A DNA stretch of 64,000 bases from Rhodospirillum sp047263945. Its GTDB lineage: Bacteria > Pseudomonadota > Alphaproteobacteria > Rhodospirillales > Rhodospirillaceae. Position numbers and translations under genes: made by a program. The notes under the pieces were generated by a model. The model was not told the origin of the DNA. It did not search any database and saw nothing but the letters and a program-made list of their open reading frames with translations. Below, piece by piece: positions 34,831-41,628 of this stretch (positions are counted from its first letter, which is position 1; each line of letters starts with the position of its first letter). The stretch lies in contig NZ_JBLAVB010000003.1 of NCBI RefSeq assembly GCF_047263945.1, positions 186,001 to 250,000 on the forward strand, in the 5' to 3' direction.

Positions 34831-35892
34831 TCAAAGGGCTTGGGTGGTGGCGCGTTTGGCCAGGGATTGTACGGCCTGATCCAGCAGGTCCGCCAGAATA
34901 TCGGCGGTGGGTTGTTCGCTTTTCACCAAACCGACGCTCTGACCGGCCATCAGAGAGCCATTTTCCACGTCGCCATCGATGACCGCCCGACGCAAGGCGC
35001 CCGCCCAGAAATGCTCGATTTCAAGTTGGGCGGCCTTCTGGTCCAGTTCGCCTGTGCGCACCTTCTCGATGGCGGCGCGCTGGGTGGCCATGAAGGCCTG
35101 GGTGCCCTTGTTGGTCAGGGCGCGGACCGGGATCACCGGGAACTGGGGGTCGATCTGCACGGTGGGGACCGCATCCCGGGCATTGGCCCGCAGGAAGGCC
35201 TTTTTGAAATTGGGGTGGGCGATGCATTCGGTGGCGCAAACGAAGCGCGTGCCGAGCTGTACACCAGCCGCACCCATTTCCAGATAGGAGACAATGGCCT
35301 CGCCCCGACCGATGCCCCCGGCGACAAAGACGGGAACCTCTGTGATCTCGGGCAGGATTTCCTGGGCGAGCACGCTGGTGGCCACGGGGCCGATATGCCC
35401 TCCGGCCTCCGCGCCCTCGATCACCAGGGCATCGGCGCCGGAGCGCACCAGTTTCCTGGCCAAGGCCAGGGCCGGGGCGAAGCAGATGACCTTGGCGCCA
35501 AGTGTTTTGGCCCGTTTGATGGAGGCGGCGCTGGGCAGCCCCCCCGCCAGCACCACATGGCCAACCCCATGCTCGCCGCAGACGTCGATCAGGCGATCCA
35601 GCTCCGGGTGCATGGTGATCAGGTTGACGCCGAAGGGCATCAGGCCACCGCCGCTTTCCATCAGGGTCTTGGTCCCTGCGATCTCGGCGGACAGCAGCTC
35701 GGGCGTCATGGAACCACAGGCGAGCACGCCGAAGCCACCGGCCGAGGAGATAGCCGCGACGAGATGCCGCTCGGACACCCAAGACATGGCGCCCCCCAGG
35801 ATGGCCATGTCCACGCCCAGGAACGCCTTACCCCGGGACCACAGGGAGTCCAGGCGGGCATGGGCCCAATCGTTCGGTTCGGTGTCCTTCAT
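34831..35892 (-). CDS. Nitronate monooxygenase / FMN-dependent 2-nitropropane dioxygenase-like protein
   Basis: The 353-residue TIM-barrel flavoprotein has family motifs GVDMAILGGAMSWVSERHLV at the N-terminus, AAISSAGGFGVLACGSM, GADALVIEGAEAGGHIG (the glycine-rich FMN/substrate loop with the catalytic histidine), and VFVAGGIGRGEAIVSYLEMG. The related enoyl-ACP reductase FabK cannot be excluded by sequence alone. It sits between lysC and ptsP, where its link to either is unclear. Confidence 0.85.
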   Translation of the reverse strand: MKDTEPNDWAHARLDSLWSRGKAFLGVDMAILGGAMSWVSERHLVAAISSAGGFGVLACGSMTPELLSAEIAGTKTLMESGGGLMPFGVNLITMHPELDRLIDVCGEHGVGHVVLAGGLPSAASIKRAKTLGAKVICFAPALALARKLVRSGADALVIEGAEAGGHIGPVATSVLAQEILPEITEVPVFVAGGIGRGEAIVSYLEMGAAGVQLGTRFVCATECIAHPNFKKAFLRANARDAVPTVQIDPQFPVIPVRALTNKGTQAFMATQRAAIEKVRTGELDQKAAQLEIEHFWAGALRRAVIDGDVENGSLMAGQSVGLVKSEQPTADILADLLDQAVQSLAKRATTQAL

Positions 35893-35949
35893 CGTCTTTC
35901 CTTCCCAGACCTGATTTGGCCTTCTTAGACCGGATCGGGACCCGCCGGA

Positions 35950-37170
35950 TCAGGCGGCGTCCAGGCCATAGGCGGTGTGCAGGGCGCGCACGGCCAATTC
36001 CATGTATTCCTCGGCGATCAGGACGGACACCTTGATCTCGGAGGTGGAGATGACCTGAATGTTAATTCCCTTGTCCGACAGGGCGGTAAACATGGTCTTG
36101 GCGACACCGGCATGGCTCCGCATGCCAACGCCGATGACCGAAACTTTCACGACGGCCTTGTCCGCAATCAGCTCCTTGTAGGCGATATCCTCCTGTCGAT
36201 CTTCCAGCACCTTCAGGGCGCGGACGAGGTCCCCGCGTGGGAGGGTAAAGGTGACATCCGTCGACTGGCCGTCGTCTGATACGTTCTGGACGATCATGTC
36301 CACGTTGATATTGGCATCGGCCAGGGGGCCAAAGATGCGGGCGGCGACGCCGGGGTGATCGGCGACCTTTGCCAGGGTCACTTTGGCTTCGTCCTTGCTG
36401 TAAGCGATACCGCTCACAAGTTCCTTTTCCACGATCTCATCCTCGTCACAGACCAGGGTTCCGGGGGCGTCGCTGAAGCTGGAAAGCACCTGAACCCGAA
36501 CACGGTGCTTCATCGCCATTTCTACCGAACGGGTTTGCAGAACCTTGGCTCCCAGGGAAGCCTGTTCCAGCATCTCCTCGTAGGTGATCTTATCAAGTTT
36601 ACGGGCCTTCGCGACGATTCGCGGGTCGGTGGTATAGATGCCGTCCACATCGGTATAAATATCGCAACGATCCGCTTTCAGGGCTGCGGCCAGAGCCACC
36701 GCCGATGTATCCGAGCCGCCCCGGCCAAGGGTGGTGACCCGCTTGTCGGGGCCGAGGCCCTGGAACCCGGCGACCACGGCGACTTGACCCATGGCCATCC
36801 GCTCCTCAATCACCGTGGTGTCGATGGAAGCGATTCGTGCCTTGCCGTGGGCGTCGTCCGTATGGACCGGAAGCTGCCACCCCATCCAGGACCGGGCCTC
36901 GGTGCCCATATCCTGCAAGGCCATGGCCAACAGGCCGATGGTCACCTGTTCCCCGGTGGAGACAACAACGTCGTATTCCCGGGAGTCATACATGGGGGAG
37001 ACGGCATCACAGAGGCCCACCAGTCGATTGGTGTCTCCGGACATGGCCGAGACCACGACGGCCACCTCATTCCCAGCGTCCACTTCCGCTTTAACCCGTC
37101 GGGCCACATTGCGGATCCGCTCCACGTCCCCGACGGATGTTCCGCCGAATTTCATCACAATGCGCGCCAT
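35950..37170 (-). CDS. lysC: Aspartate kinase
   Basis: The 406-residue enzyme phosphorylates aspartate at the entry to lysine, threonine and methionine synthesis. The kinase domain has VMKFGGTSVGDVERI and LGRGGSDTSAVALAAAL. Two C-terminal ACT domains (about 265-400, VADHPGVAARIFGPLADANI and VIGVGMRSHAGVAKTMF) mediate feedback inhibition. The ATG at 37170 has GAGGAAGG upstream. It is divergent from ubiG, an order common in alphaproteobacteria. Confidence 0.95.
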   Translation of the reverse strand: MARIVMKFGGTSVGDVERIRNVARRVKAEVDAGNEVAVVVSAMSGDTNRLVGLCDAVSPMYDSREYDVVVSTGEQVTIGLLAMALQDMGTEARSWMGWQLPVHTDDAHGKARIASIDTTVIEERMAMGQVAVVAGFQGLGPDKRVTTLGRGGSDTSAVALAAALKADRCDIYTDVDGIYTTDPRIVAKARKLDKITYEEMLEQASLGAKVLQTRSVEMAMKHRVRVQVLSSFSDAPGTLVCDEDEIVEKELVSGIAYSKDEAKVTLAKVADHPGVAARIFGPLADANINVDMIVQNVSDDGQSTDVTFTLPRGDLVRALKVLEDRQEDIAYKELIADKAVVKVSVIGVGMRSHAGVAKTMFTALSDKGINIQVISTSEIKVSVLIAEEYMELAVRALHTAYGLDAA

Positions 37171-37507
37171 GGCGTGCCTGCCTTCCTCGTGTCAGTCGAT
37201 GGGGTCCGGATACCAATTGCCCAGCTTGTCGGGGGCTCGGACCCCGATAACGGGAACCCCTGTGACGGGACACAACGGGACGGGCGACCGGTCCCCCGCG
37301 TTGCGCCCAGTTGCCGGACCGCCCCGCGCCGTGTAGTAAAGCAGCGTGCCCGGACCCGCAAGCGCGGAGAGGGCTGGAACGGATGCCTCCGCCCACTTTT
37401 CCCCAAGACCTGTGCGGGCGCGTATGCTTAAACCGAAGCGGGTTTCACTGTCCACTGTTCCCATGGCCATTGTTCCCGTGGAGTCCATTTATAAAGGGAG
37501 TTCTCCT
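37171..37507. promoter_or_regulatory. Divergent region between lysC and ubiG
   Basis: This 337-bp gap holds the lysC Shine-Dalgarno site (GAGGAAGG on the minus strand) and the ubiG site AAGGGAG (37494-37500). A frame open from 37346 into ubiG reads as low-complexity, Arg/Pro-rich sequence and is not considered coding. No clear promoter hexamers were found. Confidence 0.4.
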
Positions 37508-38278
37508 GTGACCGCTAGCCAAGACACCGTCGTTCGCAAGGGATCCCAGGGCACCGCGCTCGCTGCGGAACTGGAGAAGTTCAGCGCCATGGCCGATGCC
37601 TGGTGGGATCCAGAAGGGGACTTCAAGCCCCTGCACCGGTTCAACCCCATCCGCATCGCTTATATCCGCGATAATTTGGCCGCCCATTTTGGTCGGGATA
37701 TCACCAAGCCCCGCCCCTTCGCGGGGCTGTCCCTGCTGGACATCGGCTGCGGCGGCGGGCTGTTGTGCGAGCCCTTCACCCGTCTGGGGTTCGCGGTCAC
37801 GGGAATTGATGCCGCAGAACGCAATATCGGAACCGCCGCCAACCACGCCGAGCGGTCGGGCCTATCCATTGACTATCGTGTGGCCATGCCCGAGGACCTG
37901 GTTGCCGAAGGCAAGACATTCGATGCCATCCTGAACATGGAAGTGGTGGAACATGTGTCCGACGTGACGTTGTTCCTGGATTCCGTGGGTGCCCTTTGCC
38001 GCTCGGGTGGCGCGATGGCCGGGGCGACCATGAACAGGACCCTCAAATCCCTCGCCCTGGCCAAGGTCGGTGCGGAATACATCCTCCGTTGGCTGCCTCG
38101 GGGAACCCACGACTGGAAGACGTTCCTCAAGCCGAGTGAGTTCTCCCAGGGGCTGCGCCACGCGGGGTTGGAAGTGACAGATTTGGCCGGAATGACCTTC
38201 AACCCCCTGACTGGAGAGTGGTGCCAGACCCAGGATGTTTCGGTCAATTACATGCTCTTTGCCAAGAAGGCCGCTTAA
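37508..38278 (+). CDS. ubiG: Ubiquinone biosynthesis O-methyltransferase
   Basis: The 256-residue class I SAM methyltransferase performs the two O-methylations of ubiquinone synthesis. It has the family N-terminus (AELEKFSAMADAWWDPEGDF), SAM motif I LLDIGCGGGLLCEP, and NMEVVEHVSDVTLFL. The start is placed at a GTG at 37508, because AAGGGAG lies seven bases upstream and the length then fits the family. A longer ATG frame from 37346 adds 54 unlikely residues. Confidence 0.9.
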   Translation: MTASQDTVVRKGSQGTALAAELEKFSAMADAWWDPEGDFKPLHRFNPIRIAYIRDNLAAHFGRDITKPRPFAGLSLLDIGCGGGLLCEPFTRLGFAVTGIDAAERNIGTAANHAERSGLSIDYRVAMPEDLVAEGKTFDAILNMEVVEHVSDVTLFLDSVGALCRSGGAMAGATMNRTLKSLALAKVGAEYILRWLPRGTHDWKTFLKPSEFSQGLRHAGLEVTDLAGMTFNPLTGEWCQTQDVSVNYMLFAKKAA

Positions 38279-38297
38279 CGGATGCGGAAAAACTCCT

Positions 38298-38505
38298 GTC
38301 GAACCGATGGCGGCACGGGGTGAACCAGGGCGGGTGAGTGCCCCCCATCAGTCGATGCACCACTTGGTTGCCAAGTCCGACTGATCGAGCGAAGCGATGC
38401 TCGCTGCGGTGCGGGCGATGGCCTTGCCCGCGATGACGCGACAGGGTGCCCTCTGTGCCTGGATTGTCGACGATACCGGTTTGCCCAAGAAGGATCGGTT
38501 GCCGC
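38298..38505 (+). pseudogene. IS701-family transposase remnant
   Basis: A single plus-strand frame from 38298 reads VEPMAARGEPGRVSAPHQSM, then HHLVAKSD, a TGA stop (38382-38384) where the family has Trp, then SSEAMLAAVRAMALPAMTRQ and GALCAWIVDDTGLPKKDR. This matches the conserved N-terminal part of IS701-type transposases, in which HHxVAKSDW and WIxDDTGxPKKG are hallmarks. After DDTGLPKKDR the similarity ends. Both ends are missing, no inverted repeats were found, and the fragment is dead. It sits between ubiG and the LysR gene. Confidence 0.75.
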
Positions 38506-38506
38506 G

Positions 38507-39400
38507 TCACGGCAGGAAGCGGCCATGGTTCAGGAGAAAGTCCCGGGCATGAACGACCCGGGGGTGGCGCAGGGCCGCTTTGTTCCAGGCGAGATACAAG
38601 GTGTTTTCGGGGCCGGGGCCGTCAATGGGCAGGGCGGTGAGGCGTCCAGTGGACAAATCCTCGGCGCAGAGGTAATCGGGCAACACCGTCCACCCCGCAC
38701 CTGAGCGTGCGAGCCCAGCGACGAGTCGGAGATCCGGCGCCGTCGCCACCGTCGTCATGTCGGCCTCTACGCCAAAGACCTGCGAGACAAAGGGGCCGAT
38801 GAGGGGGAGGGACTCATCGTAGGCCACGCAGGGGAGCTCCCGTAACAGCTCCGCCGTGAGGGGGCGTCCCTTCAGCCGGTTGGCCATCTCGGGGGCGGCC
38901 AGGGGGATGAGGCGCTCCCGCCCGACTTCCGCAAACCCCCAGCCGGGTCCGTCGGGAGGCGAGGCCAAAAGAGCCAGGTCCACATGCCCCTCGGCCAGGG
39001 CCGTCCGGATCTGCGTCCGGTTCCCCGTCTGAATCCGAAGGTGCAAGCCTTGCCCGATGAGGGGGGCCAGGGTTTCGGCGACGCGAGCCGACAGGTATTC
39101 CGCCGGGCCGATCACATGAACTGTGCCCGTGACCGTCGCGGCCCTGACCCGGACCGCGCCCATGGCGGCTTCGATCCCATCCAAATGTCCAGCGATGGCC
39201 TGGGCGAGATCATCCGCCGCAGGGGTGGGCGTCACGCCCCGCGCACGCCTGAAAAACAGGGGGTGTCCCACTATCTCCTCCAACGCCGCCACATGAGCCG
39301 AGGCTGCGGGTTGGGTGATCCCCAGACGCCGGGCCGCCTGGGTGATCGAGCCGGAGCGGTAGACGTCAAGGAATGTGCGTAAATGGGTGAGGTGAGTCAT
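38507..39400 (-). CDS. LysR-family transcriptional regulator
   Basis: The 297-residue protein has an N-terminal winged helix-turn-helix (HLRTFLDVYRSGSITQAARR, LGITQPAASAHVAALEEIVG) and a C-terminal periplasmic-binding-like effector domain. The start at ATG 39400 gives the canonical LysR N-terminus; an in-frame ATG lies at 39430. It is divergent from the DJ-1/PfpI and hydrolase genes, which are the expected targets. A palindromic ATAA-TATA-TTAT element overlaps its start. Confidence 0.88.
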   Translation of the reverse strand: MTHLTHLRTFLDVYRSGSITQAARRLGITQPAASAHVAALEEIVGHPLFFRRARGVTPTPAADDLAQAIAGHLDGIEAAMGAVRVRAATVTGTVHVIGPAEYLSARVAETLAPLIGQGLHLRIQTGNRTQIRTALAEGHVDLALLASPPDGPGWGFAEVGRERLIPLAAPEMANRLKGRPLTAELLRELPCVAYDESLPLIGPFVSQVFGVEADMTTVATAPDLRLVAGLARSGAGWTVLPDYLCAEDLSTGRLTALPIDGPGPENTLYLAWNKAALRHPRVVHARDFLLNHGRFLP

Positions 39401-39414
39401 AAGGTATAAGTTAT
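39399..39414. promoter_or_regulatory. Candidate LysR operator between the regulator and the DJ-1/PfpI gene
   Basis: ATAAGGTATAAGTTAT is palindromic at 12 of 16 positions (ATAA-N2-TATA-N2-TTAT). It sits at the regulator's own start codon in the divergent intergenic region, which fits autoregulation. Confidence 0.35.
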
Positions 39415-39503
39415 CTGATGGCTTTCCCAAAAAGGAGTGATTTTATTTTTTGCTCGATTCAGTCGACCTTGGGCGCCTCTTCGAAAACAAGGAGAATCGA
39501 GAG

Positions 39504-40268
39504 ATGACGCATTCACCCCGTATCCTGATGGTGGTCACGTCTCATGGACGGATGGGTCAAGGACAGATCGGCGAGGGAGAGGACGCCCACCCCACTGGCC
39601 TCTGGTTCGAGGAATTGAGCACACCCTACTTTGTTTTCCGGGACGCCGGAGCGGCGGTGACCCTGGCTTCGATTCGGGGAGGCAAGCCCCCCATCGATCC
39701 GTCGTCGCTCAAGGCGAGAGGGGAAAACCCCGACAGCGTGGAGCGCTTCCTGGCCGATGAGGGGGCCATGGCGGCCCTGGAGAAAACCTCGCCCCTGGAG
39801 GGGCTGGAGGCCGCCGACTGGGACGCGGTTTTCCTGCCCGGTGGCCATGGCACCATGTGGGATTTGCCCGAAAGCACAACCTTGGCGGATCTGCTTGGTC
39901 AAGCCTGGGCGGAGGGCCGGGTGGTCGCGGCGGTCTGCCACGGCCCGGCGGGTTTGGTGACTGCCCGCGATGAGGCGGGGGAGTCCCTGGTGAAGGGGCG
40001 GCGGGTCACGGGGTTTTCCAATGGGGAAGAAGCCGCCGTCGGATTGACCGGTCAGGTGCCCTTTCTTCTGGAGGATCGATTGCGGGCCCTGGGGGGACGT
40101 TATGAAAGCGCCCCGGACTTCCAGCCCCACGCCCTGGCCGATGGTCGTTTGGTGACCGGCCAGAACCCGGCCTCTTCGGGAGAAACAGCGCGCCTGACGC
40201 TTGCCGCCCTCGGCCTTGGTCTGGGCCGCGACGACAGGCCGGTCCTGGACGGCAGAGCGGGGCGATGA
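39504..40268 (+). CDS. DJ-1/PfpI-family protein (Hsp31-like class I glutamine amidotransferase fold)
   Basis: The 254-residue protein has the nucleophile elbow AVCHGPAGLV with C145. An acidic partner may lie in the EDAHPTGLWFEEL segment near the N-terminus, as in Hsp31/glyoxalase III-like members. DWDAVFLPGGHGTMWDLPE and VTGFSNGEE are also characteristic. The ATG at 39504 has AAGGAG nine bases upstream. Likely roles are detoxification of reactive carbonyls or stress response. It is coupled to the next gene by an ATGA overlap. Confidence 0.85.
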   Translation: MTHSPRILMVVTSHGRMGQGQIGEGEDAHPTGLWFEELSTPYFVFRDAGAAVTLASIRGGKPPIDPSSLKARGENPDSVERFLADEGAMAALEKTSPLEGLEAADWDAVFLPGGHGTMWDLPESTTLADLLGQAWAEGRVVAAVCHGPAGLVTARDEAGESLVKGRRVTGFSNGEEAAVGLTGQVPFLLEDRLRALGGRYESAPDFQPHALADGRLVTGQNPASSGETARLTLAALGLGLGRDDRPVLDGRAGR

Positions 40269-41017
40269 GGCCGATCTCTCCTCTCGAAACCCTGTCCATT
40301 CCCGTGGGAAACGGGATCATGGACGCCAGTCTCGCGCGGCCCGCCGCGCCAGGACGGTATCCCGCCGTTATCGTTGGCATGGAGTTGTTCGGGGTGACGG
40401 GCCATATCCGGTCCCTTGTTGAGCGGTTCGCCGAAGCGGGTTTTGTCGCGGTTGCGCCTAACTTTTATCACCGGACCGGGGCCGGATTGGAGCTGGCCTA
40501 TGATGAGGCGGGGCGGGCGAGAGGGTTCGATCTGCTCCACGCGCTGAACCGGAGCGACGTCCTGGAAGATGTGGCCGCAACTCTTCACGTCTTGCGTCAA
40601 CGGGAGGATACGGGACCGAAAATTGGTTTTGCGGGATTCAGTGTTGGGGGGATGATCGCCTATTTGGCCGCAGCGAGTCTGGATCTGTCTGCCGTTGCAG
40701 TGTTCTACGCGGGGTGGTTGACAACCTCTGAGGGGCCGCTGGGTGGAGCCGAGCCAGCGCTGGCATTGACGCCAGCCATCGCGGATCGGGGGACGGCGCT
40801 TCTGTTTCTTGTCGGGGAAGACGATGCTCTGATTCCCGCAGACCAGCGCGGGGAGATCGCCCGGGCCTTGGAAGACACCGGTGTGCGGCCCGGGATGGTG
40901 GTCCTCCCGGGGGTCGGGCATGGCTTCTTTTGCGATGAGCGAGGCAGTTTCGACCAGGAGGCGCGAGATGAGTCCTGGGGGCGTGTCCTTGCCCTTTTTT
41001 CGTCGGAACTCAGTTGA
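40265..41017 (+). CDS. Dienelactone hydrolase-family protein with a serine nucleophile
   Basis: The 250-residue alpha/beta hydrolase shows VIVGMELFGVTGHIRSLVER near the N-terminus, the nucleophile elbow GFSVGG (S126), an aspartate in VGEDDALIP, and a histidine in GVGHGFFCDERG. Classical dienelactone hydrolases have a cysteine in the elbow (GFCxGG), so substrate chemistry may differ. It overlaps the DJ-1/PfpI gene by four bases, forming an operon probably controlled by the divergent LysR protein. Confidence 0.85.
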   Translation: MRPISPLETLSIPVGNGIMDASLARPAAPGRYPAVIVGMELFGVTGHIRSLVERFAEAGFVAVAPNFYHRTGAGLELAYDEAGRARGFDLLHALNRSDVLEDVAATLHVLRQREDTGPKIGFAGFSVGGMIAYLAAASLDLSAVAVFYAGWLTTSEGPLGGAEPALALTPAIADRGTALLFLVGEDDALIPADQRGEIARALEDTGVRPGMVVLPGVGHGFFCDERGSFDQEARDESWGRVLALFSSELS

Positions 41018-41058
41018 AACGGCCCCCTTTCCGGGAGCGTAAGGTGCCCGAATGCCCC

Positions 41059-41190
41059 TCAGTTCTGTAGCTGTCGGCTCCAGGGTTGGAGGGAAATGCC
41101 AACTCCCTCTTCGGTCAGGGCCTTGGCCTCATCAAGGGTGACCTCGCCGTGGATGGGGCAGCGGGGGGGGGGGCTCGGCGACGGGGCCAT
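41059..41190 (-). CDS. Small protein (43 residues) with a CPIHG motif
   Basis: The minus-strand frame from ATG 41190 encodes MAPSPSPPPRCPIHGEVTLD then EAKALTEEGVGISLQPWSRQ and LQN before TGA at 41059. GGAGAGGAG lies upstream of the ATG at a suitable distance. The protein looks natural: a CPxHG motif is followed by an amphipathic helix and a Trp. The start is followed by a run of 11 C (41163-41173), which encodes the prolines and could slip. No family was recognised. Confidence 0.5.
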   Translation of the reverse strand: MAPSPSPPPRCPIHGEVTLDEAKALTEEGVGISLQPWSRQLQN

Positions 41191-41295
41191 ATTTGCTGCA
41201 CTCCTCTCCGCCGGAGACCGGTCGATTCGGCTTTTCTGATCAATTGGGTATGGCGACCGATGGCGGAGTTTCGAATAGATTCGGATGGGTCAGAA

Positions 41296-41310
41296 TCATT
41301 CCCACTCGAT
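41296..41310 (-). other. Putative island attachment site: guaA 3'-end core
   Basis: The minus strand reads ATCGAGTGGGAATGA, encoding Ile-Glu-Trp-Glu-stop, the invariant C-terminus of GMP synthase (…TIEWE). The bases just upstream on that strand (TTGTTAATA) do not continue as guaA, so only the short duplicated core is present. The 3' end of guaA is a known target of tyrosine-recombinase islands. Composition changes sharply here, from high-GC chromosome to an AT-rich stretch followed by mobile-element genes. I infer that this is the distal att repeat and that guaA and the integrase lie past the right end of the window. Confidence 0.7.
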
Positions 41311-41628
41311 TATTAACAAGTATATCAAGTCATTGAAATCAAAATAATAAATATTTCTGTGCATAAAAACGACCGTCGTCAAAACCGGCGAAATTCTACG
41401 CTTTTGATTTTCAAGGGTTTTTCAAATAGTCAGCCGAAATGATACTTCGGGGACTATCATCAACAGACGGAACATTGAAACTATGCACCGAACAACGTGC
41501 ATATCGCATCCAATACGCCATAGTACTACCATCTACACATAGATTTGTCATGCTCAAAATACGCCACGGTCATTGCTTCCCGTTAAATGGCCTGACGAGC
41601 CACTCATCAGGCCTCCCCACTTTTTGTC
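41311..41628. other. AT-rich island edge without genes
   Basis: This 318-bp stretch is the most AT-rich part of the window. No credible coding sequence was found. A hairpin (GGCCTGACGAG at 41589-41599 with 41603-41613, loop CCA) lies just past the res stop and probably ends the leftward operon. Confidence 0.5.
41589..41613 (-). terminator. Hairpin downstream of the restriction operon
   Basis: An 11-bp stem with one G-U-type mismatch and a 3-base loop lies 15 bases beyond the last stop codon of the leftward operon. The minus strand follows with ATTTAA rather than a long T-run, so strength is moderate. Confidence 0.5.

Noticed and set aside
38244..38526. Minus-strand frames over the IS701 remnant
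   Set aside because: They are shadows of the decayed transposase frame and have no family features.
41086..41316. Plus-strand 76-codon frame across the G-run near the island edge
   Set aside because: It is translated through the homopolymer and opposite to the better supported 43-codon minus-strand gene; composition is poor.
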